A stretch of 64,000 bases of DNA from a virus: positions 1 through 64,000 of IMG/VR virus record IMGVR_UViG_3300042923_000619, one strand, 5' to 3'. Positions 1 to 8,822 of this stretch are shown in pieces (position 1 is the stretch's first letter; each line of letters opens with the position of its first letter). The translations under genes were made by a program, and so were the position numbers. The notes beneath the pieces were generated by a model, which saw nothing but the letters and a program-made list of their open reading frames with translations, searched no databases and was not told where the DNA came from.

Positions 1-1
1 T

Positions 2-292
2 AAACCAGAATTATCTTATATAATTGGAAATATAGAAACACCTAAGTTTGGAGATGTAGATTTTCTAAAATATATATCAAATATATCTACAAGAAAAGAG
101 AAAATAAGAAAAATTGATTCTTTAGAACAATTAGACGTTAAAGAATTTTTAGATGATAAATATGCCGAAGAAAATTATTGTGATGAAATAAAGGTTAAAA
201 GATGGGACGATATGATGAACCCTAAAGAAGAGGATATAGAGAAATTTAAAAGAGAATATGAATGTACTTGGATAGAGAAGGAGTGTGATTGA
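2..292 (+). CDS. C-terminal part of an unknown protein, cut by the window edge
   Basis: An open frame runs in from the window edge and ends at TGA 290-292, giving the last 96 residues of a larger protein. The visible part is charged and acidic, with no recognisable domain. Its stop overlaps the start region of the next gene, and the AAGGAG at 278-283 that serves the next gene lies inside its last codons, so the two are translationally linked. Function unknown. Confidence 0.6.
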   Translation, partial: KPELSYIIGNIETPKFGDVDFLKYISNISTRKEKIRKIDSLEQLDVKEFLDDKYAEENYCDEIKVKRWDDMMNPKEEDIEKFKREYECTWIEKECD

Positions 293-294
293 TT

Positions 295-597
295 ATGATG
301 GTAACATTAGATAATGGAGAAAATGTACTAATTCTTGAACAACAGAATATACTACCACAGATTAAAGAATACATAGATAAAGAAATATATGATTTGCTTG
401 AAGAACAATACAGTGATGTAGATAATTTAGAATTTAGAAATGAAATATTAGAGGATAAAATAGCTGACCAAGACGAAGCTTACGATTCTTTAGAACAAGA
501 TTTAAATAATGCAAATGATTATATATCTGAACTTTTAGAAACAATTAAAGAATTAAGAAAAGAAATAAGTAAATTGGAGGAAGAATTGAATGATTAA
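295..597 (+). CDS. Small acidic coiled-coil protein, function unknown
   Basis: About 100 residues, highly acidic, with a heptad-like C-terminal half (leucine/isoleucine spacing in LEQDL, ISELLETIKELRKEI) that should form a coiled coil. ATG 295 is preferred over the in-frame TTG at 289 because AAGGAG at 278-283 gives 11-nt spacing to the ATG and only 5 to the TTG. It ends in an ATGATTAA overlap with the next gene, so the two are co-translated. No enzyme motif is visible. Confidence 0.65.
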   Translation: MMVTLDNGENVLILEQQNILPQIKEYIDKEIYDLLEEQYSDVDNLEFRNEILEDKIADQDEAYDSLEQDLNNANDYISELLETIKELRKEISKLEEELND

Positions 598-934
598 ATT
601 AGAAGAGTTAAAAATTGGAGATAAAGTATATTGTGTTTGTTCAGATGGATTTAGTTGGCATGGAGGATTAACTATACATAAAGAATTATTAATGTTAGAT
701 GCGATGCCAAACCCTTTTGAAGCAGTAATATGTGAAGGTTCTATAGAAGTATTAACAAGATCACATGAAAAGTATTTATTTAGAACGCTTGAAGAAACTG
801 AAAATAAATTAAAAGAATTGCAATTAATAACTGCTAAAGAATTATTAAATAGCAATAAATTTAAAACATCTAGCATAGAAATATATCAAAAAGAAAATCA
901 AACATTTGGATGTAGCGGAATAGAATTGCTTTAA
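590..934 (+). CDS. Hypothetical phage protein
   Basis: 114 residues. The start ATG 590 overlaps the previous stop and has GGAGGAAG upstream. The N-terminus (LKIGDKVYCV) resembles the first strand of a small beta-barrel or SH3-like fold, and the C-terminal half is helical. No catalytic motif is seen and the family is not recognised. It belongs to the leftmost cluster of small genes upstream of the topoisomerase genes. Confidence 0.6.
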   Translation: MIKLEELKIGDKVYCVCSDGFSWHGGLTIHKELLMLDAMPNPFEAVICEGSIEVLTRSHEKYLFRTLEETENKLKELQLITAKELLNSNKFKTSSIEIYQKENQTFGCSGIELL

Positions 935-992
935 AGGAGAAATTTTAAAGGAATATTAATAAATTAATATATAGAAATAAGGAGAGATTGAA

Positions 993-1430
993 ATGGATTT
1001 TATAGAAGCAGAAGAATTTTTAAAACAAGATGAAATAGTACAAAAGGTATTTTTAGGTTGGTGGAAGCCAAGTTTTGGAGACTTAATTTCAACTAAAGTT
1101 ATATATGATGAGATAGACGTTATTATAGATACTACAGAAAATGCGATATGGGGAATGAATATTAACTTTTATGATACTGATGAAAGATATATAAGTAAAG
1201 CATTAAAGGTAATTCCACTATTTACAGAAGGACAACTAAGGAAGTTTATTGAGGATAAGATAGGATGTAAAGTAAATCTAGTTCAATCATTAAGTTTGCC
1301 AGTAGAAGTGTGGTTATTTAACAAGGATAGGACTATAAAGAGAATATCTTCTATAGATAAATTTGATGTGTTACAAACATACTGGAAAATAGCTTTAAAA
1401 GTTGCAAAGGAGGAAATTAAGAATGTTTGA
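993..1430 (+). CDS. Hypothetical protein
   Basis: 145 residues with GGAGAG 10 nt before ATG 993. It mixes helices and strands, with aromatic pairs (GWWKPSF, AIWGMNINFY), and has no signal peptide or membrane segment. The upstream gap carries AATAAATTAATA (958-969), the intergenic motif seen in front of many genes here. Its last codons contain the AAGGAGG used by the next gene, which it overlaps by 8 nt. Family not recognised. Confidence 0.6.
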   Translation: MDFIEAEEFLKQDEIVQKVFLGWWKPSFGDLISTKVIYDEIDVIIDTTENAIWGMNINFYDTDERYISKALKVIPLFTEGQLRKFIEDKIGCKVNLVQSLSLPVEVWLFNKDRTIKRISSIDKFDVLQTYWKIALKVAKEEIKNV

Positions 1431-1638
1431 TTTTATTACATATTATAGTTTTTGGACTGATGATTGTCATATTTCATCTGATATGATTATAACTTTAGAA
1501 GACTACATAGATGATACAGAAATGTTAGAAGAAACATTGTTAGAGAAATTAAAGGAATATTTTGAAATTGAAGATATTGAACTAATAGATTATAAGTCTT
1601 TAGTTGATAGAGAAATCAATGTTGAAGATATAGAATAA
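1423..1638 (+). CDS. Small acidic hypothetical protein
   Basis: 71 residues, strongly acidic. ATG 1423 is chosen because AAGGAGG lies at 1408-1414; an upstream in-frame start at 1402 would put that ribosome site inside the coding region. It overlaps the previous gene by 8 nt. The stop runs straight into AATAAATTAATA (1637-1648). No domain recognised. Confidence 0.6.
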   Translation: MFDFITYYSFWTDDCHISSDMIITLEDYIDDTEMLEETLLEKLKEYFEIEDIELIDYKSLVDREINVEDIE

Positions 1639-1678
1639 TAAATTAATATAAATAAAACAGGAGAGTGATTACATAACA

Positions 1679-2656
1679 ATGTTAAAAACAGAAAAGATAC
1701 ATATAGGATTTAAAAATAAAAACTCAAAAGGATATGAGTTTGAAGTAATAGAAAAATTAAAAGATTGGAAATGGAAAGTTAAATTTTTAAATACAGACTT
1801 TGAAACAATTGCTGACGGGAAAGAAGTTAAAAATGGGAATGTTAGAGATTGGAAAGCACCTTATGTTTGTGGAATAGGTGTAGTTGGAACAGAACTAAAA
1901 CATCCCCAAAGTCACTATTTATATGATAGATGGAGAGATATGTTACGGAGATGTTATGACCCTAAAAACAAAATGTATCCAACATATGGAGCGATAGGAT
2001 GTTTTGTTGTAGATGAATGGCATTATTTCCCCAACTTTGTTCAAGATTTAGAGAAAAAAGAAAACATAGATAAAATTAAAAATAAAGACAAAGAAGTTTG
2101 GCAATTAGATAAAGATTACATATGTAATGAAAAAGGTATAGAACCTCATTATTATTCTAACGAAACTACTTGTATTATAACAAAAGAACAGAATACAAAA
2201 GAAAGAAATGAGAGACAAGGAAATCCAGCCAAAAATAAAGTAATAAAAGTAATGCAATTCAATACAGATGGCAATTATATAAAGACGTGGAATAGTCTAG
2301 TAGAAGCAAGTATGTCATTACATGAAAATAATAGTACTAATACTAGTTGGTTGACTTCTTGTTGTCAAGGAAAGGCTTATACATATATGGGATATTGTTG
2401 GATTTATGAAAAAGATTTTATAAGTTTCGAAAAAACTAAAGAAGATATATTAAACAAAAAGAATAATTTAAGTAAAAAAGATATTAAGTATAGGAAAATA
2501 GTCCAACAATTTGATAAAGAAGGTAATTTACTTGGTGAATGGTTAACAGAAGATTTAGCAAAAGAATTAGGTGTAGGAATTAGTTGGATAAGCAATGCTA
2601 TTCGTAGTAAATATTTTTGTAAAGGCTATAAATTACAATACAAGGAGGCAATATAA
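1679..2656 (+). CDS. HNH-type homing endonuclease with NUMOD/IENR repeats
   Basis: 325 residues. The middle carries the phage HNH/AP2-type pattern: LYDRWRDMLRRCYDP, a P-x-Y-x3-G segment, DEWHYFPNFVQDL, then LDKDYI and a Y-x-NETTCI segment. Two C-terminal modules (VMQFNTDGNYIKTWNSLVEA and VQQFDKEGNLLGEW) match NUMOD1/IENR DNA-recognition repeats, each ending in a G-Y-x-W or G-Y-K-L type strand. It is inserted immediately upstream of the topoisomerase B gene with a 2-nt gap and supplies that gene's ribosome site (AAGGAGG) from its own 3' end. A free-standing homing endonuclease is the best call; target unknown. Confidence 0.75.
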   Translation: MLKTEKIHIGFKNKNSKGYEFEVIEKLKDWKWKVKFLNTDFETIADGKEVKNGNVRDWKAPYVCGIGVVGTELKHPQSHYLYDRWRDMLRRCYDPKNKMYPTYGAIGCFVVDEWHYFPNFVQDLEKKENIDKIKNKDKEVWQLDKDYICNEKGIEPHYYSNETTCIITKEQNTKERNERQGNPAKNKVIKVMQFNTDGNYIKTWNSLVEASMSLHENNSTNTSWLTSCCQGKAYTYMGYCWIYEKDFISFEKTKEDILNKKNNLSKKDIKYRKIVQQFDKEGNLLGEWLTEDLAKELGVGISWISNAIRSKYFCKGYKLQYKEAI

Positions 2657-2658
2657 TT

Positions 2659-4623
2659 ATGTCAGAGCAAATAATAGTATTATCAGATAAACAAAAGGCT
2701 AGAGACAAAATCAATGTATGGCATGGTTCTTCAAGTAATTGGATAAACATGGTCAAAGAACTTGTAGGAAATAGTTTAGACATATTTAATAACAATAAAT
2801 TAAATCATATTAAAATAATAATACATAACAAAAATAAGATTGAATTTATAGATGATGCAACAGGAATTCCATTAGAAGGAACTGCTTCAAATGGACAACC
2901 TAATTATGAAGCAATATTTGAAATTCCGTTTGCAGGTAGTAAATATTCAGCTACAGATACAGTTGGTTGTAATGGAATATTTCTTTTTACTTTATCAGCA
3001 ACTTGTGAAGATATTGAATATTTTATATCTAGACCAAATAATAATATTTATAATATAGCCTATCATAAAGGAGATAGAGTCAAAGAATTAAATATAATAG
3101 GAAAATCAGATGATACATATTCAAGGTTAATTTTTAGTTTAGATGAAGAAGTATGGGATAAACCTAATTTCACTTATAATGAAATTTGCAATATTGTTCA
3201 AGGGCAATCAAGTTTAGCCAATGTTGAAATTATTGTAGAAGATAAAGAAAATAATAAAGTATCAAAATTTTATTATGAAAATGGTATATTAGATTATTTC
3301 AATGAATTAACAAACAAAAAAACTATGATTACAGATAATATTAGAATAACTAAAGACATTGACTCAATTGTTGAAAAGAATAATGAAACTGACCATATGA
3401 CTATAGATTTACTTTTTAATTATTCTAATGACTCTGATGACGATATTCAAAAGGATTATTTAAATACAGCAGATTTAATTCAGCATGGAACTATTCAAGA
3501 TGGTATAATTCTAGGATTAAAGAATTCAATACATAAATGGTTAAAAAGTAATAATAAATACAATAAGAATGAAAAGAATATTTCTCTTGAAGATGTTTTT
3601 ACAGGTTTAAATTATATTTGTAATGTAAAGAGTTTTTATGCCGAATATGTTTCACAAGTAAAACAACAGACTTTAACTCCACATTATAAAACTGCATTAC
3701 AAAAATTCATTGAAGAATATATGGAAGTATTTTTTATAGAAAATCCAATACAAACGGAATTAATTTGCAATCAAGTTTTAATTAATTCAAGAGCTAGATT
3801 AAGTGCAGATAAAACAAGACAAAATATTAAAAAGAAATTAGAAGATGCAAATAAAGGTGGAAAAGTAAAAATCGATGGTTTAACTGATTGTGATATGAAA
3901 AAAAGTAAATTGGATGAAAGATTTTTACTTGTAGTAGAAGGATTATCTCCAAAAGAAACAGTAGTAGAAGCTTATGATAATAATACTATGGGGGCATTAG
4001 GTTTAAGAGGAAGATTTATTTCATGTTTAAAGAAAAGTGTTGAAGAAGTATTAAATAATGTTCCAGCTTATACATTGATTCAAGCGTTGGGTTGTGGTAT
4101 AGAAATTCCATATGAAGAAAGAAAGATGTTTAAAGATATAAAAACATTTGATAAAAGTAATTTAAGATATGGAAATATTGGAATACTTACAGATGCTGAT
4201 TGTTGGGGGTCAGGTATAAGGCTAGCATTATTAACTTTTATATATAAATACTTACCTACATTATTAAAAGAAAACAGAGTTTATATAATAATTTCACCAC
4301 GTTATGAAATTAAAATGAAAAATGGTGAAATGGTATACGTATATAATGACAGAGAAAAAGAACAATTTATGAAAACAATAAATGAAGATGATATTTATAA
4401 TATAGGAATTGTGAAAGGAATCGGAGAAATAAACAAAGATGATTTTTGGGACAAAGTTTTATGTCCAGAAGCAAGAGATAAAACATTTATAAGAGTTAAT
4501 TATGACAATATTGATGAAGTTATAAATAAATGTTTTGAAGATTATATGGGTGAGAATACTCAACCTAGAAAAGAATTTGTTAGTAAATTTATAACTAATG
4601 TAAACTTAGAAGAAATTAATTAG
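2659..4623 (+). CDS. Type IIA DNA topoisomerase, ATPase/Toprim (GyrB/ParE/T4 gp39-like) subunit
   Basis: 654 residues. The N-terminal GHKL ATPase is recognisable but divergent: KELVGNSLD (residues 33-41) replaces the usual E-x2-DN-x2-D N-box, FIDDATGIP (63-71) replaces DDGRGIP, and a lid segment with GSKYSATDTVGCNG lies around 93-106. The Toprim domain shows VVEGLSPKE (~426-434) and the metal-binding TDADCWGSGI (~511-520) with the D-x-D pair intact. This subunit should bind ATP and, with the next gene product, pass duplexes during phage replication. Shorter than GyrB of many hosts and closest in style to T4-like subunits. The partner gene follows after 7 nt. Confidence 0.85.
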   Translation: MSEQIIVLSDKQKARDKINVWHGSSSNWINMVKELVGNSLDIFNNNKLNHIKIIIHNKNKIEFIDDATGIPLEGTASNGQPNYEAIFEIPFAGSKYSATDTVGCNGIFLFTLSATCEDIEYFISRPNNNIYNIAYHKGDRVKELNIIGKSDDTYSRLIFSLDEEVWDKPNFTYNEICNIVQGQSSLANVEIIVEDKENNKVSKFYYENGILDYFNELTNKKTMITDNIRITKDIDSIVEKNNETDHMTIDLLFNYSNDSDDDIQKDYLNTADLIQHGTIQDGIILGLKNSIHKWLKSNNKYNKNEKNISLEDVFTGLNYICNVKSFYAEYVSQVKQQTLTPHYKTALQKFIEEYMEVFFIENPIQTELICNQVLINSRARLSADKTRQNIKKKLEDANKGGKVKIDGLTDCDMKKSKLDERFLLVVEGLSPKETVVEAYDNNTMGALGLRGRFISCLKKSVEEVLNNVPAYTLIQALGCGIEIPYEERKMFKDIKTFDKSNLRYGNIGILTDADCWGSGIRLALLTFIYKYLPTLLKENRVYIIISPRYEIKMKNGEMVYVYNDREKEQFMKTINEDDIYNIGIVKGIGEINKDDFWDKVLCPEARDKTFIRVNYDNIDEVINKCFEDYMGENTQPRKEFVSKFITNVNLEEIN

Positions 4624-4630
4624 GAGGCTT

Positions 4631-6691
4631 ATGATGGAAAAAGGAATAATAGAAGTATTACAAACAGAAATGTTAGATTTCACAGCACCAGTATTAATAA
4701 ATAATCTTCCTTCAATAGATGGGTTATTAGTGTCTCAAAGACAAGTAATTTGGGGCATGAAAAAAGCAGGAATGACTAGTGATAAACAATTTTATAAAAT
4801 GTTAAAGGCTAGTGGTAGAATATTTGATTATTACGTATTAGGTGATATGCCTCTTTGTGGAGTTATGAAAAACATGGGTAATAATTATATTTTACATAAA
4901 TATTTAATGCCTAAAGGTAGTTTTGGTAATAAGAATTTTAAGAAAAGCAAAGGTTCAGCACCTAGATATATAGAATGTAAATTAGACCCGTATTCAGAAT
5001 ATATGTTAGAAGGAATAAATAAAAATGCAGTAACTATGAAATGGAATTATGATGCTACTGAAAAAGAACCTATATTATTACCTTCTAAAATACCAAACAT
5101 ATTAGTAAATTTAAGAATGAGTATAGCTGTTTCTGAAGCAAATAAAATGCCTTCTCATCATTTAGAAGATGTTTGCAATAGTATTGTCTCATATATAAAA
5201 ACAAAAGATATTGATAAGTCTATAGAATTGATTAAAACTCCAGATTTACCAAGTGGAGGTTCTATTATTTATAATAAAAATGATTTTGAGAAGATTTATA
5301 AAGAGGGAAGTGGTTCTTTTACTATTATAGGTAAATATAAATATGATAAAGAAAACAATATAATAACCATATATGAGATTCCATACACAACATATTTAGA
5401 GAATATTGAGGAAGAACTGGAGTCTAAACTAGATAAATTTTCAAAAGAACTTGTAGATTATCATAATGGTTCTGATAAAGATGGTTTAAAATTTGAACTA
5501 TATTTAAAAAAAGGAGCAAATGTTAATACAGTAATTCAAAAGTTAAGAAAACTCACATCATTTGAAAGCAAATTTGCTTGTAATTTTACTATATTAGATT
5601 TAGATGGAAAAACTCCTAAGTGTATGTCTTTAGAAGATATATATACAAGATGGCTAATTCATAGAAAAACTTGTATTAAAAATGAATTAAATTTTGATAT
5701 GGATAGATATAATAAAAAATTACACCAGTTAAAAGGTTTAGAAAAAATATTAAATGGCTTAGATAAAGCGATTTCAATAATACAAAATTCTCAAACTGAT
5801 GAAGATGCTAAAAACAATATAATAACAACTTTTTCATTAGATAGAGAACAAGCAGAATTTTTCTTAACGATAAAACTTATAAACATAAACAAAGGATTTA
5901 TAAGTAATAAAATAAAAGAAATAAGTAATTTAGAATTAGAGATAAGTAATATAATAACTATGCTTTCTTCTGATGATAACATAAATAATATTATAATAGA
6001 ACAACTTGAAGAAGTTAAAAAGAAATTTAGTAAACCTAGATTAACAAATATTATTTATGATGACAAAACTGAAAAAATGTCAGACGATATGTTTATAGAA
6101 GACTTTACAACTACTTTAATCATGAGTGAAGAAGGGTACTTTAAAAAGACTCGTAAATATAGTGAAACTCAAAAGCTAAAAGATAATGATTCAATAAAAA
6201 CAATAGTTCAATGTAGCAATAAAGACAAGGTTATATTTATATCTAATTTAGGAAATGCTTATTTCTTAAACTTATGGGAGCAGAATGAAAGGACTCCATC
6301 TGCTTTAGGTGAATATCTGCCAAATCTATTACCACTAGAAAAAAATGAAACTATAATAGGTATGTTAACTACTAATCAATATAAAGGTCATGTAATCTAT
6401 GTATTTAATAACTCAAAAATAGCTAAGATACCTTTATCTAGCTTTAAGACAAAGACAAATAGAACAAGATTATCGAACTCCATCGCTCAAGATAATGGTG
6501 AAATATTATTAATAACTCAAATAACAGATGATGTTGATATTGAATTAATTGATTGCTTTGATAAAACTAAAGTAGTAAACACTAAGGATATTAATTCTAA
6601 AGCCAGTAAGGATACCGTGGGAGTTACAAGTTGGAATTGTAAGAAGCAAGGATTTAAAGTTATTTCAGCAAAAGTTCTAACTGATAAGTAA
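4631..6691 (+). CDS. Type IIA DNA topoisomerase, breakage-reunion (GyrA/ParC/T4 gp52-like) subunit
   Basis: 686 residues. The N-terminus retains LPSIDGLLVSQRQVIW (the DGLKPVQRR region). The catalytic arginine-tyrosine pair is in SAPRYIECKL, Tyr113. The His-Pro-His-Gly loop typical of bacterial enzymes is replaced by GDMPLCGVMKNMG. A long coiled coil spans ~360-470, and the C-terminal domain is short rather than a full GyrA beta-pinwheel, so ParC/T4-like decatenation or relaxation is more likely than supercoiling. AGGAGG precedes the start; ATG 4634 is equally possible. It forms an operon with the B subunit and is followed by a terminator hairpin at 6749. Confidence 0.85.
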   Translation: MMEKGIIEVLQTEMLDFTAPVLINNLPSIDGLLVSQRQVIWGMKKAGMTSDKQFYKMLKASGRIFDYYVLGDMPLCGVMKNMGNNYILHKYLMPKGSFGNKNFKKSKGSAPRYIECKLDPYSEYMLEGINKNAVTMKWNYDATEKEPILLPSKIPNILVNLRMSIAVSEANKMPSHHLEDVCNSIVSYIKTKDIDKSIELIKTPDLPSGGSIIYNKNDFEKIYKEGSGSFTIIGKYKYDKENNIITIYEIPYTTYLENIEEELESKLDKFSKELVDYHNGSDKDGLKFELYLKKGANVNTVIQKLRKLTSFESKFACNFTILDLDGKTPKCMSLEDIYTRWLIHRKTCIKNELNFDMDRYNKKLHQLKGLEKILNGLDKAISIIQNSQTDEDAKNNIITTFSLDREQAEFFLTIKLININKGFISNKIKEISNLELEISNIITMLSSDDNINNIIIEQLEEVKKKFSKPRLTNIIYDDKTEKMSDDMFIEDFTTTLIMSEEGYFKKTRKYSETQKLKDNDSIKTIVQCSNKDKVIFISNLGNAYFLNLWEQNERTPSALGEYLPNLLPLEKNETIIGMLTTNQYKGHVIYVFNNSKIAKIPLSSFKTKTNRTRLSNSIAQDNGEILLITQITDDVDIELIDCFDKTKVVNTKDINSKASKDTVGVTSWNCKKQGFKVISAKVLTDK

Positions 6692-6719
6692 ATAAATTAA
6701 AAGAAATACAAATAAACTA

Positions 6720-6748
6720 TTGACAATAGAATCCAATAATGCTAAGAT
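6720..6748 (+). promoter_or_regulatory. Sigma-A-type promoter TTGACA-17-TAAGAT
   Basis: TTGACA at 6720-6725 and TAAGAT at 6743-6748 with 17-bp spacing. The predicted start (~6755) falls inside the hairpin at 6749-6779, so a transcript would be very short; it may be an antique or attenuated promoter. The block AAATAAATTAAAAGAAATACAAA lies just upstream, like the block upstream of the next promoter. Confidence 0.5.
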
Positions 6749-6787
6749 AATACCAATGAGAGAAGTTCTTGTTGGTATTTTTAAATA
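6749..6787 (+). terminator. Intrinsic terminator after the topoisomerase operon
   Basis: AATACCAA (6749-6756) pairs with TTGGTATT (6772-6779), followed by a T-rich stretch, in the 192-nt gap after the topoisomerase A gene. Confidence 0.55.
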
Positions 6788-6819
6788 TAAATAACTTAAA
6801 CAAATTAATAGAAATACTA

Positions 6820-6848
6820 TTGACAAATAACTTTGGAAGTGGTAAACT
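6820..6848 (+). promoter_or_regulatory. Sigma-A-type promoter for the 6.9-7.8 kb genes
   Basis: TTGACA (6820-6825), 17 bp, TAAACT (6843-6848); the start would be ~6855, 30 nt before the next gene. The intergenic motif AACAAATTAATA (6799-6810) and GAAATAC sit just upstream, as at the 21.07-kb promoter. Confidence 0.65.
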
Positions 6849-6883
6849 AAGATTAACCAATAAAGGAAAGAGGTGATAAATTT

Positions 6884-7186
6884 ATGTCAGCAGATGAATT
6901 ACTACAAGTGATATGGGAGTATTGTAGAACTAATACAAAAGAAACAATAGAAACTGTAAATGAATTAATAGCACAAATTACAGACAATCCAAAACAATTG
7001 GCTTATGACTTATCAGAAAGACTTGAAGAGTGGTCATTGGAAAGAGGTTATTGTCCATTATGTGGAGAAAATATAGTTCAGCTAGGAAGAAATACTCAAT
7101 CTAGTGAATATTTTGGACAACCAGTAGAAGAAATAGAAAATATATATGGTTGTGATAATCCAAGTTGTGGATACATAAAAGAGTGA
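6884..7186 (+). CDS. Small zinc-ribbon protein
   Basis: 100 residues. The N-terminal 60 residues are helical; the C-terminus has CPLCGENI and CDNPSCGYI, i.e. two C-x2-C/C-x3-C knuckles that should bind one zinc. ATG 6884 follows AAAGAGGTGAT. Such small zinc ribbons often contact nucleic acid or RNA polymerase, but nothing specific can be said. It is the first gene after the 6820 promoter. Confidence 0.6.
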   Translation: MSADELLQVIWEYCRTNTKETIETVNELIAQITDNPKQLAYDLSERLEEWSLERGYCPLCGENIVQLGRNTQSSEYFGQPVEEIENIYGCDNPSCGYIKE

Positions 7187-7222
7187 AATAAATTAACATA
7201 AATAAAAGGTGGTGAAATTAAT

Positions 7223-7504
7223 ATGACTAAGTATCAAAAAGTAATATACAAAACTGCTAAGTTAGTATGCAAGAATAAAGATAATAAAGAGTTAATTTCT
7301 TGTTACAAGGCTAGATTAAAATTATCTAGGCAAAACAAATTCTCATTTAAAGAGGTAGTGGAAGAATATAAAGATTGGTTAAAATGGGGAAAGTGGTGGA
7401 ATACATATAAATGGGTTTGGAATGATGAAAAATGTCATGCAGAATGGATAAACAAGACTACAGGTATGGTTGCAACACAAGAAGATTGTGATAATTTTCA
7501 ATAG
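7223..7504 (+). CDS. Hypothetical basic, tryptophan-rich protein
   Basis: 93 residues, basic N-terminal half and a tryptophan cluster (DWLKWGKWWNTYKWVWND) followed by HAEWINKTTG. AAAGGTGGTGA precedes ATG 7223. The 36-nt gap before it holds AATAAATTAACA (7187-7198). No family recognised. Confidence 0.55.
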   Translation: MTKYQKVIYKTAKLVCKNKDNKELISCYKARLKLSRQNKFSFKEVVEEYKDWLKWGKWWNTYKWVWNDEKCHAEWINKTTGMVATQEDCDNFQ

Positions 7505-7573
7505 GTAAATTATGTTAAAATCGAATTTTAAAAGAACTTAATAAATTAATATAGAAAGGAGAAGAAAATAATA

Positions 7574-7774
7574 ATGAAAAAAGTTGCAATTATACCAGAA
7601 CAAGATTATGAAGAAGTTGTTAAAGACTTAAATGAAAGTGAATCAAATATTATTAAATTAATGCATTTAGATAAAAATTTAGATAATTATAATGATAGAG
7701 TAGATATTTCAATTGAAATATTATTTAAGAAAATAAGAAATATCACAAATTTACTTGTTTATAAAGATAAGTAA
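7574..7774 (+). CDS. Small hypothetical protein
   Basis: 66 residues, mostly helical, with AAAGGAGAAG upstream of ATG 7574 and AATAAATTAATA at 7540-7551. No motif recognised. Last gene before the control region of the chemoreceptor-like gene. Confidence 0.5.
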   Translation: MKKVAIIPEQDYEEVVKDLNESESNIIKLMHLDKNLDNYNDRVDISIEILFKKIRNITNLLVYKDK

Positions 7775-7835
7775 TGTCGAATTAAAACTATATAAAACAA
7801 ATATAAGATATGGTATTATTAAAATAACTACTAAA

Positions 7836-7852
7836 TACTACATAATACGACA
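7836..7852 (+). promoter_or_regulatory. Direct-repeat operator TACTACA-TACGACA
   Basis: Two TACNACA half-sites start exactly 10 bp apart (7836-7842 and 7846-7852) and abut a TATAAT at 7853-7858. The same pair, with the same spacing, recurs at 14636-14652. Spacing of one helical turn suggests tandem binding of a regulator on one DNA face; the regulator is unknown. Confidence 0.4.
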
Positions 7853-7882
7853 TATAATATCATACATTCCGACAATTTAGAG

Positions 7883-7912
7883 TTGACATAATTAATAAAA
7901 GCCAACTAAATA
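7883..7912 (+). promoter_or_regulatory. Sigma-A-type promoter upstream of the chemoreceptor-like gene
   Basis: TTGACA at 7883-7888, with TAAATA at 7907-7912 (18-bp spacing). It lies in the 160-nt gap 7775-7934, which holds no gene but is rich in signals: TGTCGAA (7775-7781), the TACNACA pair and a CCGACA at 7869-7874. Confidence 0.5.
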
Positions 7913-7934
7913 AAAATATGAAGGAGTGTTAAAT

Positions 7935-8801
7935 ATGATGAATATATTTAAAAATGAAAAAGGTTTAATGGAATTAAGAGAAACTCTAGAAAAGGAAATG
8001 AATGAAAAACTACAATCAATATTAATTGAAAAAGATAATGAGATTAACAAACTAAAATTGACTAATGAGAAATTACATACTGAATTAACTAATAAAGATA
8101 AAGAATTCGAAGAATATAAAAAATCAACAGATAAAGTAGGTAAAAATATACTTACAGAAATAGAAACTATCAGTAATACTATTACAGGTCAAGCAGGTTC
8201 AGTTGAAGAAATAAGTGCAACCATTCAAGAAGTTACATCAAATATTGTTCATATTACTTCAGAAGTTAATCTTGCATATGAAAGTGCTAAAACTAATAGT
8301 GGAGTTATGGAAGTATTTCATAATGATAATATTGATATTTTCAAAAATGTAAATGGATTATATACAAAAATGAAAGATATTTCTAAAATAACAAATGTAA
8401 TTCAAAAAATTGCTGATCAGACAAATTTATTATCACTAAACGCAAGTATAGAAAGTGCAAGGGCTGGTGAAGCTGGAAAAGGCTTTGCAGTTGTTGCAAA
8501 TGAAGTTAAAAAACTTGCTGAAGAAACCAAAAACTCAAGTATAATGATTAGTAAAATTATAGAAGAATTACAAGTCATAGTTAATGTTGTTCTTGAAAAA
8601 ACTGAAATAGGTAAAGAAAATAGTCAAAAACTTAAAGAAAGTAATGTGCTAAGAATATCTCGTATAGAGGGAATAAATGATGGAATGATTTCAATAAGTG
8701 CTTGTATGGAACAAACCAGTTCAGTAGTTCAAGAACTTGCTAATAATACAGTGGAAATAGCACATGAAACTGAAAAAGCTATAGATATGATTAAGAAATA
8801 A
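7935..8801 (+). CDS. Soluble methyl-accepting chemotaxis protein-like signalling domain
   Basis: 288 residues, no signal peptide and no membrane segment. Residues ~10-70 form a charged coiled coil. The rest is an antiparallel chemoreceptor signalling domain whose hairpin tip is nearly textbook: [20 protein letters not shown] then [13 protein letters not shown] and KKLAEET (~157-200), the surface that contacts CheW and CheA in known receptors. No PAS, GAF, Cache or other sensor domain is present. ATG 7935 has AAGGAG (7921-7926) 8 nt upstream; the in-frame GTG 7926 overlaps that site and is rejected. An own promoter and a TACNACA operator precede it, and a secreted 3D-domain gene follows 21 nt later. 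Altering host chemotaxis signalling is an inference. Confidence 0.9.
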   Translation: MMNIFKNEKGLMELRETLEKEMNEKLQSILIEKDNEINKLKLTNEKLHTELTNKDKEFEEYKKSTDKVGKNILTEIETISNTITGQAGSVEEISATIQEVTSNIVHITSEVNLAYESAKTNSGVMEVFHNDNIDIFKNVNGLYTKMKDISKITNVIQKIADQTNLLSLNASIESARAGEAGKGFAVVANEVKKLAEETKNSSIMISKIIEELQVIVNVVLEKTEIGKENSQKLKESNVLRISRIEGINDGMISISACMEQTSSVVQELANNTVEIAHETEKAIDMIKK

Positions 8802-8822
8802 ATATAAGATTGGAGTGATTGA

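Noticed and set aside
289-294. TTG start for the 295-597 gene
   Set aside because: Spacing to AAGGAG is too short; ATG 295 fits better.
7775-7781. TGTCGAA as a Spo0A box
   Set aside because: A single 7-nt match is expected by chance; another copy lies inside a coding region (52746).
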